Of a stretch of 64,000 nt of DNA, positions 1 to 9,260 are shown piece by piece. The position numbers and the translations under genes were made by a program. The stretch spans positions 157,510-221,509 of the forward strand of contig NZ_JBDKWG010000137.1 of NCBI RefSeq assembly GCF_040151475.1, given 5' to 3'. How positions within the stretch are numbered: position 1 is the first letter of the stretch; the number at the start of each line of letters is the position of its first letter. This DNA is from CAXBNB01 sp040151475. Lineage in GTDB: Bacteria > Bacteroidota > Bacteroidia > Cytophagales > Cyclobacteriaceae. The notes under the pieces were generated by a model. That model made no database searches. It saw only the letters and a list, made by a program, of their open reading frames with translations, and was not told the DNA's origin.

Positions 1-362
1 TGGTATCCATTCGCCTTCAAGACTTTGGCAATATTGGAACTATCTGGCTCGTACGCCTCAGAAAGAGTGTATACTCCATTCTTGTGACTGTATTGGCCAC
101 TCAATATGGTTGCACGGCTGGGAGTACAAATGGAATTGGTACAAAAAGCATTGTTTAAGACTGCCCCTTCATCTGCCAGTCTTGAAATATTTTTATTTTT
201 CACATAGTCCTTTAATATACCACCGTAAATACCCCATGCCTGCGAGGTATGATCATCCGACATTATAAATAATATATTAGGCTTTTCATTTTTCTTTTCA
301 ACGTTGCAACTCCAACAGGCGCAAATGATAAGGAGTACCATTAGGTTCGTAATTCTCTTCAT
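1..362 (-). CDS. S1-family sulfatase lipoprotein, N-terminal part (runs off left edge)
   Basis: Only the first ~120 codons lie in the window; the ATG is at 360-362. The start has a lipoprotein-type signal peptide (MKRITNLMVLLIICACWSC), so export and lipidation are likely. An Asp-Asp metal-binding pair follows in IMSDDHTSQAWG, then the formylglycine motif CTPSR with the modified Cys at about residue 79. The C-terminal metal and substrate residues are outside the window. The start closely matches the complete sulfatase at 22153-23778 (MSDDHTSQA, NAFCTNSICTPSR), so these two are probably paralogues of one sulfatase subfamily. It is the last gene of the minus-strand sulfatase cluster visible here, 45 bp after the next sulfatase. 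The family assignment is secure; which sulfate ester it hydrolyses cannot be read from the sequence. Confidence 0.9.
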   Translation of the reverse strand, partial: MKRITNLMVLLIICACWSCNVEKKNEKPNILFIMSDDHTSQAWGIYGGILKDYVKNKNISRLADEGAVLNNAFCTNSICTPSRATILSGQYSHKNGVYTLSEAYEPDSSNIAKVLKANGY

Positions 363-407
363 ATTTCTCAAGTCATTATTTTATTGCGTGTAAAATTAAC
401 CCATCTT

Positions 408-1970
408 CTAGTTTAACATCCATTCATATTGTTCCGACAGGTCGGTATTGTTCTTTTGGAAAGCACCCGAAGTAGTGCGTCCATTTTTCACATAATCCTT
501 TAATCTGGAAGTCATTTCAGCAACTCTCTTTTCATTCGATTCTATCAGGTTGTATTGTTCCGTAGGATCTGCATTCAAATTATACAATTGGTACTTGGGC
601 AGTCCTGCTTCTTCAGCTTCCTTATTGGTAGGATGAGAAAGCCAGCCACCTGACCCGGCACACATTTCCAGCTTCCATTGATTTTCTCTCAACGCCAATG
701 AGCCACTTGATGCTGCATTGACTACCGGCCTTTCAGGTAATTCCGAATTATTATTTTGAAGCAATGAATACAAACTAAAACTGTCCTCCGCTGTTTGATC
801 ATTCAGTTCAAAATTGGTAACATCGGCAACTGTTGCCATGAAATCCACCAAGCTTACAGGTTTAGTGTATTCTCTTTTTTCTTTTAACAATTTGGGGAAG
901 GACATAATAAAAGGTATACGGTGACCTCCTTCAAAAATGTCTCCTTTTGCTCCTCTAACACCACCGCTGGAATTATGACCATTGGACAATAGCACCGGGT
1001 AATTGGCCGATCTAGAACTAGAGCCATTGTCAGAAGCAAAAACAACGATGGTATTGTCATAAACGCCTTTTTGTTTCAGCGCTTTGATGATCTCACCAAC
1101 ACTCCAGTCCACTTCCAGACAAAAGTCCAAATAGGGATTCACACCACTTTTACCTTGAAATTCCTTAGAAGGTACTATTGGTGTATGAGGTGCTGCCAAG
1201 GGGAAATACAGGAAGAAAGGCTTTTCCTCATTTTGTTTTTCTATAAAGCCAACCGCCCTTCTGGTAAAGTTGGGAAGCACATCATCGAAACGCAAGTCAG
1301 GTGCCAGTAGCCCAGTTCTCCAAAAATCATACTGACCAATACTGGTACCGGGCACAATACTGTCCGGAACAGCAGTAGGTTTGGTGTTTTCGACATACAC
1401 ATAAGGTGGTATGTCCAATGAAGCCAGTATACAATAGGAGTAATCAAATCCTGCTGTATTTGGTGATCTGCTAACTTCCTTTGAAAAATCAATTTCCTTT
1501 GAGTCTTCTGACTTGAAAACCCAGTCCCAACCCAAATGCCACTTGCCAATCACTCCGGTGTTGTAGCCCTGCTTTTGCAACATAGATGCTACCGTTTCTC
1601 TTTCTTGTCTAATGAATGCTCCATCGTTTGTCCATAGAACGCCCTTTGGCAAATCTGAACGCCAGGGATAACGACCTGTCAGAATACTGTACCTGGATGG
1701 GGTACAAACAGCAGAAGTAGAATGTGCGTCTGTAAATACTATCCCTGTCTCAGCCAGTAGATCAATACTGGTTGTCTGTATTTTCGATTTATTATTCAAT
1801 ACAGAAACATCACCATATCCCATGTCATCGGCAAGGATATATATGATATTGGGCATTTTACTTTCTTTTTCTACTTCCTTTTCCTGAGTCGAACAAGATA
1901 TAAGAAACAACGGTAGAATCAGTAGGTAAAACCAGTACCAAAGCCTAACATGATCGTATATTAATTTCAT
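408..1970 (-). CDS. S1-family sulfatase, lipoprotein (520 aa)
   Basis: Hydrolyses sulfate esters, probably on a sulfated algal or marine glycan, from the periplasm or outer membrane. Residues 1-26 form a lipoprotein signal (Cys26 in LISCS). The metal-binding Asp pair is in ILADDMGYGD (about 44-53), the formylglycine motif CTPSR has Cys89, followed by the usual TGRYPWR. A second metal pair is in ASDNGSSS near residue 315. Length is normal for a single-domain arylsulfatase-type enzyme. It starts 13 bp after the stop of the sulfatase upstream and is followed 45 bp later by the partial sulfatase, so it is probably cotranscribed. A Cys-type sulfatase needs formylglycine installation by an anaerobic SME or FGE; neither maturase is in the window. 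The S1 subfamily and regiospecificity cannot be decided by eye. Confidence 0.95.
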   Translation of the reverse strand: MKLIYDHVRLWYWFYLLILPLFLISCSTQEKEVEKESKMPNIIYILADDMGYGDVSVLNNKSKIQTTSIDLLAETGIVFTDAHSTSAVCTPSRYSILTGRYPWRSDLPKGVLWTNDGAFIRQERETVASMLQKQGYNTGVIGKWHLGWDWVFKSEDSKEIDFSKEVSRSPNTAGFDYSYCILASLDIPPYVYVENTKPTAVPDSIVPGTSIGQYDFWRTGLLAPDLRFDDVLPNFTRRAVGFIEKQNEEKPFFLYFPLAAPHTPIVPSKEFQGKSGVNPYLDFCLEVDWSVGEIIKALKQKGVYDNTIVVFASDNGSSSRSANYPVLLSNGHNSSGGVRGAKGDIFEGGHRIPFIMSFPKLLKEKREYTKPVSLVDFMATVADVTNFELNDQTAEDSFSLYSLLQNNNSELPERPVVNAASSGSLALRENQWKLEMCAGSGGWLSHPTNKEAEEAGLPKYQLYNLNADPTEQYNLIESNEKRVAEMTSRLKDYVKNGRTTSGAFQKNNTDLSEQYEWMLN

Positions 1971-1983
1971 CTTGTTTTTTTAA

Positions 1984-3462
1984 TCAAACTCCTTTTTGGG
2001 CAGGCCATTCTTCCGGCTCTATCTGCCAACCACAATCACGTTTTCCTATGCCAGTTTCTTCACTATCTCCCAAATCATTTTTCATCCCTTCTATTTTTTC
2101 CATCAATGATTTTACCACTTCCGGATATTGCTCTGCCACATTGGTAGTTTCACTAATGTCTTTTGATAAATCAAAAAGAGACAATTCAATTTCAGATTTG
2201 ATTCCCAGTCGGCCATGTACATTTCCTGAATCAGATTTCACTACCATACTGTATGAGTGAGGGAGGTGCAGTTTCCATTTGCCACTTCTTACTGCTTCCA
2301 GTTGCCAACCCCTGTAGTAATAGAAAGCATCAGTCGGACTTTTCGCTTCCGGATTGCCTGAAATAAGATCCCTGATGTCATGCCCATCAATTTTTTTGTC
2401 TGGCAAACGAGCTCCTGTGATACCAGCGATAGTGGGCAACAAGTCTAAAGTAGAAGCTATCTCACTGCACACAGTTCCTTTTGGGATGGTTTTAGTCCAT
2501 TTCATGAGACATGCCACTCGCTGACCACCTTCAAAGGTGGTAAATTTCCCTTCCCTTAACGGATCAGCCGAACCACCATGATCACCGAAAATGAGCCACG
2601 GACCATTATCGCAGGTAAAAATCACCAAAGTATTTTCTTCTAAGTCCAATTCTTTGAGCGTCTTGTTGATTTGACCAACAGACCAATCGATTTCTTCTAT
2701 CACATCACCATAAATTCCATTTTCCGAATGTCCATTATACTTTTCTGAAGGATATAGCGGAATGTGTGGCATGGAATGAGGTAAATAAACAAAAAACGGA
2801 TTGTCTTTATTTCTCTTAATGAAATCAATAGCATGCTCAGTGTATTCAGAAGTGAGCATAGATTGATCATCCTCCATAAACCTATGTGTTTTGTTTCCAT
2901 CCATCAAAGGCAAGTCAGGATAAGATTGTTTGTTTTTTTTCTTACCTGGCCGCATATCATTAGAGTATGGTAACCCAAAGTATTCATCAAACCCTTGTTG
3001 CAAGGGTAAAAATTTCTTATGATGACCCAAATGCCATTTGCCAAAAGCACCTGTAGCATAGCCTTTTTGTTTGAGCATTTCAGCTATGGTGGTTTCACTT
3101 TCATGAATCCCCGTCTTAGTACGCCTTTCTTCAGGATTCCATTCTGTATTTGTCTTTTCCGGAAAAAGAACCCCGGGGATACCGACCCTTTGTGGATAAC
3201 AACCTGTAAGTAAGGCGGCTCTCGATGGAGAACAAACCGATGAACCTACATAAAAATCGGTAAATTTCATTCCTTCAGCAGCCATAGCATCCAAATGAGG
3301 AGTCTCAAAACCCTTGGCACCAAACACGCCCACATCAGAATAACCCTGATCATCAGTGAAAATGATTACGATGTTAGGAGGTGGGGTTTCTTTTTTGGCA
3401 CAAGAACAAACAACGAATAAAACAATTATAGCTACAAATTTCAGATAATAAATATTTTTCAT
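1984..3462 (-). CDS. S1-family sulfatase, lipoprotein (492 aa)
   Basis: Lipoprotein signal peptide ends in VVCSC (lipid Cys about 21). Metal Asp pair in IFTDDQGYSDVG at about 37-38; formylglycine motif CSPSR with Cys77, followed by AALLTGCYPQRVG. Other landmarks are GKWHLGHH, HIPLYPS and the second metal site FTCDNGP, all typical of S1 arylsulfatases. The C-terminal third carries the common tail with DLSKDISETTNVAEQYPE. Normal length, no truncation. It sits 13 bp upstream of the next sulfatase and 88 bp after the previous one, inside the same minus-strand run. The exact sulfated sugar is unknown; the surrounding fucosidases point to sulfated fucose or galactose, which is an inference from context only. 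Confidence 0.95.
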   Translation of the reverse strand: MKNIYYLKFVAIIVLFVVCSCAKKETPPPNIVIIFTDDQGYSDVGVFGAKGFETPHLDAMAAEGMKFTDFYVGSSVCSPSRAALLTGCYPQRVGIPGVLFPEKTNTEWNPEERRTKTGIHESETTIAEMLKQKGYATGAFGKWHLGHHKKFLPLQQGFDEYFGLPYSNDMRPGKKKNKQSYPDLPLMDGNKTHRFMEDDQSMLTSEYTEHAIDFIKRNKDNPFFVYLPHSMPHIPLYPSEKYNGHSENGIYGDVIEEIDWSVGQINKTLKELDLEENTLVIFTCDNGPWLIFGDHGGSADPLREGKFTTFEGGQRVACLMKWTKTIPKGTVCSEIASTLDLLPTIAGITGARLPDKKIDGHDIRDLISGNPEAKSPTDAFYYYRGWQLEAVRSGKWKLHLPHSYSMVVKSDSGNVHGRLGIKSEIELSLFDLSKDISETTNVAEQYPEVVKSLMEKIEGMKNDLGDSEETGIGKRDCGWQIEPEEWPAQKGV

Positions 3463-3550
3463 GTTTTGTTTATTTTTTTAATGCAGATCAATGGAAAATA
3501 AAAAATTCAGTAAACAAATTGCCAATGTATGCTCTCTATTTTTTCCTCAT

Positions 3551-5017
3551 CTAATAATCCAATCCCTCATCGCTTCTCTTACAAGATTCTACCCAAACTA
3601 ATAGTTCTTGCTTCATACTCTCTACCAACTTCTTATTTCCTTTAGCAATGTCGCTTGTTTCGCTCTTATCTTTAATGAGGTCGTATAACTCGTAGGTTTC
3701 CCCTCCATCCTTTGTTATCAATTTGTACTGATCTGTCACCCATGATTTTTGATTACCAAATTGAAACCCAATTGACTTGTTTCTCAATGTTTCGCCAGTT
3801 TCCAATATGTTTTTCAAACTTTTCCCATCAATAGGCCGATCTGCGTCAGGATAATCAATACCCAAATAGTCAATAACTGTAGGCAGGTAATCACTAGTCA
3901 CTGCCGGTACATCAGTAACCTGATTTGCTTTTATTTGACCTGGCCAAATCATAAAAGCAGGCACTCTTACCCCGCCCTCATGCAAACTTCTTTTTCTCTC
4001 ACGAAAAGGACCGGAAGTCCCCGGTGTACCTCTTTCAGGTCCATTATCACTACAAAACCAAAGCATCGTATTGTCTGCCTGACCAAGTTCTTCGAGTTGC
4101 TCCCATAGCCTTCCTACTTGTTCGTCCATCATAGTAATAGAAGCGTAAAGCAATTGTTCTTTATAAGAGTAATCGCTGTATTTTTCTCTGTATTTTTTTG
4201 TAGCTACCAATGGGAGGTGTGGTGTATGAAACCATATCACAGAAAAGAAAGGAGTGTTGTCACTCGCCGAAGACCGCACAAATGGTATTACTCTGTCCAT
4301 GATAATTCTGGAATCATCACCATCTACATTTTCAAGCTCCAGTTTTTCCTTTCCTTTCCAATAATAAGTCCCGTAAGATTCTATTTTTCTTGCATCATTT
4401 TTATCCTCTACTGCCGCCCATCCATAGTGTTTACTCTCACCTATTCCTTCATTGAATTCCGTAGGAACAATCATTGGATCATAAGTTGGAACTTTTGATT
4501 CAGAAACAAAGTATTGATCATATCCATTGGCTGTTGGAATCGAGTAGTTTGAATAATCCCTTGGATTTCCACGATTAGCATCTTGTATTGAAGTGGTCAG
4601 CGTTCCTAAATGCCACTTGCCAAAATGACCTGTATTGTATCCTTTTGTTTTCAGTAATTCGGGTAATGTGATTTCCTCTGGTTTCATAAAACCACGGTTT
4701 GCTGTATATATTCCCATTCTGAACGGGTTTCTTCCTGTAATACAACTAGCCCTTGTTGGCGAACAAACAGAACCGGCAGAATAGAACCTGTTAAATTTAG
4801 TCCCTTGACTGGCCAATCGGTCAAGATTAGGTGTTTTGATCTTTTCATTACCATTAAACCCAACATCTCCCCACCCCAAATCATCACACATGATCAGGAT
4901 GATATTAGGTCTGGTGGATTCTTCAACGGTCTTATTTTCCTGAGCTTGTAACTGTAGTGCTCCAAGGAAAACGGCAACAATTACTATCGATTTTTTCAAG
5001 TACATCATTTTCTGCAT
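3551..5017 (-). CDS. S1-family sulfatase, secreted (488 aa from ATG at 5017)
   Basis: The reading frame opens further upstream at a TTG (5059), but that would overlap the preceding gene and put 17 odd residues before the signal peptide. The ATG at 5015-5017, or those at 5008/5005, gives MMYLKKSIVIVAVFLG followed by a standard Ala-X-Ala-type signal peptide (LQLQAQ). Metal pair in IMCDDLGWGDVG; formylglycine motif CSPTR with Cys at about 85, a Thr variant still within C-X-P-X-R. Second metal site is CSDNGPERG, with the FRERKRSLHEGGVRVPAFM segment typical of S1 arylsulfatases. It begins 3 bp after the stop of the upstream sulfatase, so translation may be coupled. It lacks a lipobox, unlike most sulfatases here, so it may be periplasmic rather than membrane-anchored. 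Confidence 0.93.
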   Translation of the reverse strand: MQKMMYLKKSIVIVAVFLGALQLQAQENKTVEESTRPNIILIMCDDLGWGDVGFNGNEKIKTPNLDRLASQGTKFNRFYSAGSVCSPTRASCITGRNPFRMGIYTANRGFMKPEEITLPELLKTKGYNTGHFGKWHLGTLTTSIQDANRGNPRDYSNYSIPTANGYDQYFVSESKVPTYDPMIVPTEFNEGIGESKHYGWAAVEDKNDARKIESYGTYYWKGKEKLELENVDGDDSRIIMDRVIPFVRSSASDNTPFFSVIWFHTPHLPLVATKKYREKYSDYSYKEQLLYASITMMDEQVGRLWEQLEELGQADNTMLWFCSDNGPERGTPGTSGPFRERKRSLHEGGVRVPAFMIWPGQIKANQVTDVPAVTSDYLPTVIDYLGIDYPDADRPIDGKSLKNILETGETLRNKSIGFQFGNQKSWVTDQYKLITKDGGETYELYDLIKDKSETSDIAKGNKKLVESMKQELLVWVESCKRSDEGLDY

Positions 5018-5019
5018 TT

Positions 5020-6729
5020 TCAATTTATATAACTTACATGGACATAGTTGGCTCCCCAATCTGGGTGATCTATAGAATCTCTTGGTGGTTGAAAAGTTGT
5101 AATCATATCATATCTACCCTTTTTAAGTTCCAATTCTAAAATGGCTTCACTATCCGTTACATCAATATCAGATTGTGCCTTTACATCCCCAACTTCAACA
5201 ATAGCTGCTTCTGCCTCAATAGCAAATGGTGCTTCCCTGGGCCACCTTCTAAGTTCGAACTTGTATTTTCCGTCTCTGGCTATATCAACCAGCCATTTAC
5301 CCTGGGCGGTTTTATTTTTTAATCCCTGTTGTGTCCAGGGTGCATCTCCTTCATACCAATCCATGGCAACCAAGCGTACATGAGGAGCTTCACTTGCCCC
5401 CAATATATGTGCTGATATCAACTCATCGGCAGACAATAATGAATTCCAAAATGATTCGTATGTCTTGGTAAGTTCATCTACTAACTCCGGATTATCAGTT
5501 GCCAAATCATTTTTTTGCCCAAAATCATTTTCTATATTGTACAATTCCTTCCCATCAACCAATCGCCATTTCTTATACTTCACCGAAGTATTTTCCCATT
5601 TATTTCTAACTCTCGATCTGGGACATTGTACAATAAGTTTTCGTTCATCATCCCAATCGCCCGAACCATCTAACAAAGGTTTCAGTGATTGTCCATCGAG
5701 GTTTGTAGGCTGGTCGATACCACAAACATCCAAAATGGTAGGTAATACATCCACCATACCTGTCAACTCATCATTATCTCCTGGGTTCTTATCTGTGAGT
5801 TTTGGATATTGGATCATACAATATACATGGTGCTTTTCATCAAAAGACAGCCCTCTGTTTTTAAAACTTCCAGAACGGTGCTCGGCTGCACCCCGATCAT
5901 TTACTCCCTGGTCGGAAGCCAGTACAACCAGCGTATTTTCCTTCAAACCTGCTTCCTTCAAATAATCCAACAGCTTGCCAACATTGTCATCTACATTTTC
6001 AATCATAGAATACAGTGCCAGGTACTCATTGTCTTCCGCTCCTCTTTTCAACAACCGTTCTGAGGTCACTGGATGCCTGTTGGTTGGAAAATGAACTGCC
6101 GGAGTGGATATGTAACAGAAAAATGGTTCTGCATTCCTCTTCTTAACATCCATGTATTTTATGGCCTCATCAAATAATACGTCAGTTGAAAACCCTTTGG
6201 ATTTCTCGTATTTACCATTGTGTTCATAAGTTGCATTGATATGGTTGTTGCCGTAATAGTCGCCTAATTGGCTTACGCCACCACCGCCATGAACGAATAC
6301 TTCTTCAAAACCTCTGTATTTCGGGGCATAAGGATAACCGGATCCCAAATGCCACTTACCAAAAATGGAAGTATGATAGCCTTCCTTTTTAAGTATTTCA
6401 GCCATTGTGGTTTCATTTTTATGCAAAATAGAAACCCCACCAACCGTATTATGGATACCAGCCCTAAGCGCATACCTCCCAGTCAAAAGTGCTGCCCGAC
6501 TTGGAGAACAAAAGGGAGGTGCATTGAAATCTGTAAAATTAACAGCCTGACTCGCCAGTTTGTCTATCCTTGGAGTCTGTACTACCTGATGCCCATTTCG
6601 GCTCAATTCAAAGTACCCCTGATTGTCGATCAAAACCACCACAACATTAGGTTTAGATTCCTGAACTTTCTTCTTTTCGTTACAAGAAAAAAATGCTATG
6701 GTGGTAAATAGAATAAGTAAATACTTCAT
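5020..6729 (-). CDS. S1-family sulfatase with altered metal-site residues and C-terminal extension (569 aa)
   Basis: Lipoprotein (MKYLLILFTTIAFFSC). Formylglycine motif CSPSR with Cys74 in NAPPFCSPSRAALLTGRYAL. Two metal-site positions differ from the usual pattern: the first Asp-Asp is Asp-Asn (LIDNQGYFE) and the usual Asp-Asn of the second site is Asp-Gln (ASDQGVND). Asp-Gln and Asp-His occur in other sulfatases; Asp-Asn at the first site is less usual. After the catalytic core (to about residue 450) come ~115 residues with beta-rich character ending HPDWGANYVHVSYIN. A comparable tail is found on some S1 enzymes and may help form the substrate pocket, but its role is not known here. It follows a 197-bp gap that contains a 25-bp inverted repeat. 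Active-site chemistry probably intact. Confidence 0.92.
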   Translation of the reverse strand: MKYLLILFTTIAFFSCNEKKKVQESKPNVVVVLIDNQGYFELSRNGHQVVQTPRIDKLASQAVNFTDFNAPPFCSPSRAALLTGRYALRAGIHNTVGGVSILHKNETTMAEILKKEGYHTSIFGKWHLGSGYPYAPKYRGFEEVFVHGGGGVSQLGDYYGNNHINATYEHNGKYEKSKGFSTDVLFDEAIKYMDVKKRNAEPFFCYISTPAVHFPTNRHPVTSERLLKRGAEDNEYLALYSMIENVDDNVGKLLDYLKEAGLKENTLVVLASDQGVNDRGAAEHRSGSFKNRGLSFDEKHHVYCMIQYPKLTDKNPGDNDELTGMVDVLPTILDVCGIDQPTNLDGQSLKPLLDGSGDWDDERKLIVQCPRSRVRNKWENTSVKYKKWRLVDGKELYNIENDFGQKNDLATDNPELVDELTKTYESFWNSLLSADELISAHILGASEAPHVRLVAMDWYEGDAPWTQQGLKNKTAQGKWLVDIARDGKYKFELRRWPREAPFAIEAEAAIVEVGDVKAQSDIDVTDSEAILELELKKGRYDMITTFQPPRDSIDHPDWGANYVHVSYIN

Positions 6730-6799
6730 GTATTTATAGTTTGTTGTTCTAATACAATGTCATTCACAAGTAGTGTGACTAACCAATAAAACCAGCCAT

Positions 6800-6876
6800 G
6801 TCATTTCGACGAAGGAGAAATCTTACTTTGAAATCTATGCAAATAATTAACAAGATTCCTCCTTCGTCGGAATGAC
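6800..6876. repeat. 25-bp inverted repeat (intergenic palindromic element)
   Basis: Left arm 6800-6824 and right arm 6852-6876 are reverse complements at 23 of 25 positions, separated by 27 bp. The arms begin GTCATTTCGACGAAGGAG. The element lies between the GH95 stop and the next sulfatase start on the minus strand, so its RNA would fold into a long stem between two cistrons. It resembles the palindromic intergenic repeats common in Cytophagales and Flavobacteria genomes (recalled, not searched). There is no T-run directly after it, so a simple intrinsic terminator is unlikely. It may instead stabilise or attenuate the transcript. Confidence 0.75.
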
Positions 6877-6926
6877 AGAATATTGACTGCTTAGCATTAG
6901 CCACACATTTTATTTCCCAACTGCTA

Positions 6927-9230
6927 TTAACCAATTTTCTTAAGCTTTCCATTGAATTTATAGGTTTTACCTTTTTCAGTTTTTATATCTATGCTCCTGT
7001 TTTTGTACCTCAATTTGCATACCTTACCTGCTTTGGACAACACTTCTATGTTCTGAAGTTCACCATCTTTCCAGGAGAAAGCAAGCTCAAATCCTCCACG
7101 TGCACACACACCTGAAATATTGCCTTCAGGCAGTGCATCCGGCAATGCAGGAAGAAGGTCTATTGTTTCCAAATGGCTTTGCACCAACATCTCAATAATA
7201 CCAGCTGCACCTCCAAAATTGCCGTCAATCTGAAATGGTGGATGTGCATCAAAAAGGTTCGGGTATGATCCCCCACTCAATTCACGAAGTGGTTCTTCAG
7301 CCGGGCTCAGCAACATGTGAATCAACTTATATGTACGATTGCCATCAAGAAACCGAGCCCAGAAGTTTATCTTCCATCCAAGGCTCCATCCTGTTCCGGC
7401 ATCACCTCTAAATATTAGCGATTGTCTTGCGGCTTTCATCAAATCAGGTGTTTCTACCCAGTTGATTTCATTGCCAGGATGCATCCCCCATAAGTGTGAC
7501 ACATGACGGTGTTTCACCTCCGGATCGTCAACGTCTTCCATCCATTCCTGTAGCTGACCCAACCTACCAATTTGGTTTGGGGCAATTTGCGAAATCATGG
7601 CCTTTAATTTGGAAGCAAATTCTTGATCTTTATCAAGAATTTCCGATGCTTCAATACAGATCCTGAAAAGGTTTCGAATGATCTGGTGATCCATAGTGGG
7701 CCCGGCCACTAACCCACCTATTTCCGGAGAATTAGATGGGGTACTAATCAGGTAACCTGTTTTAGGGTCTTTTACTAAAAATTGTGTAAAAAACAGTGCG
7801 GCTCCTTTGATTACATCATATTTTTCAGCCAGAAAATCTTTATCCTGAGTAAACAAATAATGCTCCCAAAGGTGTGAACAAAGCCATGCTCCCCCGGAGA
7901 CCCATATTCCGTGATTAGAGGCATTGATTGGTGCCGCACCCCTCCAGATATCAGTATTGTGGTGCAATACCCAACCATCGGCATTGTAGTGCTCTTTCGC
8001 AACAATTGCCCCGGTTTGTGAACATTCATCAATCATATTGAAGAGTGGTTCATGGCACTCTGAAAGGTTGGCTACTTCAACTGGCCAATAGTTCATTTCT
8101 GCATTGATATTTACTGTCCATTTGCTCTGCCATGGCGGATCCAAACGGTCATTCCAAATGCCTTGCAGATTGGCTGGCTGTCCTCCTTTTCTACTTGAGG
8201 AAATCATCAAATACCTGGCATACTGTACATATTGAGAAATGAACTGCGGGTCGTTTGGATCTTTCCAAAACTCGTAGATTCTTTCATTAGTAGGAACAGA
8301 TTCCCTGCTCTTTCCTGCGAAATTAATATTGAACCTGTTATAAAGTGCCTGATAATCTTTAGTGTGCTTTGCCTTCACTTCATCATAGTCCAACGATGCG
8401 AAGGTTTTGAAGGTACTGTTCACATACCGCTGGGGAATACCACTTATATCCTGAAAATTAATAAAATTGGTATAAGCAGTCAGGTATATAGTGGCAGAAG
8501 TGGCATCTGAAACAGCAATATTCTTATACCGGGGATTCACTGTTCCATCAGTAATAACTTTTAGCATTGCTTTGCCATACATCTCACCATCTGCAACTCT
8601 GACATCCAATACTTGTTTATCTTCATTGGTGTCAACTGATTTTTGAAAATGGTGGGAATCCAACCCCAAATCAAAGTTCAACGCTCCCGGTTTATCTGAC
8701 ATTATTTTGATTGCAATCACCTGATCAGGAAAACTTACAAACACTTCACGTGTGTATGTAACACCATTAACCTGATAGGACATTTTATTGATAGCATTTT
8801 CTAAATCAAGTTCCCTTTGATAATTTGAAAATTCTTTATGATCCGGAAAATTCATAATCAAATCCCCAAAAGGTTGATAGGCCATTTGTCCCAAAGGCTG
8901 GCTCATAAATACCTCACTTGCCAAATCCTGAGCTTCTACCTGCTTCCCTTCAAAGAGCAATTGCCTGATTTTGTCCAGATGTTTTGATGCATCTTTATGT
9001 GAATAATCATGAGGTTTACCTGTCCACAACGTTTCTTCGTTGAATTGAATCTGTTCCTGAATTACACCCCCATAAACCATAGCACCTAAGCGTCCATTAC
9101 CAACAGGAAGGGCTTCCAACCAATTTCTGGCTGGTTCCTTATAAAACAATCTGTTTTTTGACTGTGCATAAATTTCGTCTTCAGGTGTGAAGAACAAAAG
9201 ACCAAGTACAATGAGTAATATTTTTTTCAT
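6927..9230 (-). CDS. GH95 family alpha-L-fucosidase / alpha-L-galactosidase (767 aa)
   Basis: Inverting exo-enzyme expected to release terminal alpha-1,2-L-fucose or alpha-L-galactose. Signal peptide at 1-22. The N-terminal beta-sandwich domain covers about 27-290, including the family signature NWLEALPVGNGRLGAMVYGG. The (alpha/alpha)6 catalytic domain covers about 310-690 and a small C-terminal beta domain the rest. By comparison with the Bifidobacterium AfcA mechanism, the expected residues are present: Asn374 and Asn376 in VNINAEMNYW, Glu562 in LQEWMED as general acid, and Asp669 in FQIDGNFGG as base. No lipobox, so probably periplasmic. It lies 30 bp after a paralogous GH95 gene, indicating tandem duplication with divergence. 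Whether the substrate sugar is fucose or L-galactose cannot be told from the sequence. Confidence 0.95.
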   Translation of the reverse strand: MKKILLIVLGLLFFTPEDEIYAQSKNRLFYKEPARNWLEALPVGNGRLGAMVYGGVIQEQIQFNEETLWTGKPHDYSHKDASKHLDKIRQLLFEGKQVEAQDLASEVFMSQPLGQMAYQPFGDLIMNFPDHKEFSNYQRELDLENAINKMSYQVNGVTYTREVFVSFPDQVIAIKIMSDKPGALNFDLGLDSHHFQKSVDTNEDKQVLDVRVADGEMYGKAMLKVITDGTVNPRYKNIAVSDATSATIYLTAYTNFINFQDISGIPQRYVNSTFKTFASLDYDEVKAKHTKDYQALYNRFNINFAGKSRESVPTNERIYEFWKDPNDPQFISQYVQYARYLMISSSRKGGQPANLQGIWNDRLDPPWQSKWTVNINAEMNYWPVEVANLSECHEPLFNMIDECSQTGAIVAKEHYNADGWVLHHNTDIWRGAAPINASNHGIWVSGGAWLCSHLWEHYLFTQDKDFLAEKYDVIKGAALFFTQFLVKDPKTGYLISTPSNSPEIGGLVAGPTMDHQIIRNLFRICIEASEILDKDQEFASKLKAMISQIAPNQIGRLGQLQEWMEDVDDPEVKHRHVSHLWGMHPGNEINWVETPDLMKAARQSLIFRGDAGTGWSLGWKINFWARFLDGNRTYKLIHMLLSPAEEPLRELSGGSYPNLFDAHPPFQIDGNFGGAAGIIEMLVQSHLETIDLLPALPDALPEGNISGVCARGGFELAFSWKDGELQNIEVLSKAGKVCKLRYKNRSIDIKTEKGKTYKFNGKLKKIG

Positions 9231-9260
9231 AGGTTAAATATTCTTTTTCGGTTTAATCAA

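Noticed and set aside
3551..5059. Longer sulfatase starting at TTG 5059
   Set aside because: It would overlap the upstream gene by 40 bp and destroy the signal peptide; ATG at 5017 or just after is preferred.
5465..5965. 166-codon plus-strand open frame opposite the sulfatase at 5020-6729
   Set aside because: Lies fully antisense to a clear sulfatase, has no domain pattern and no start context; a shadow frame. The same holds for long frames at 21056-21520, 26840-27325, 29829-30305 and 6268-6711.
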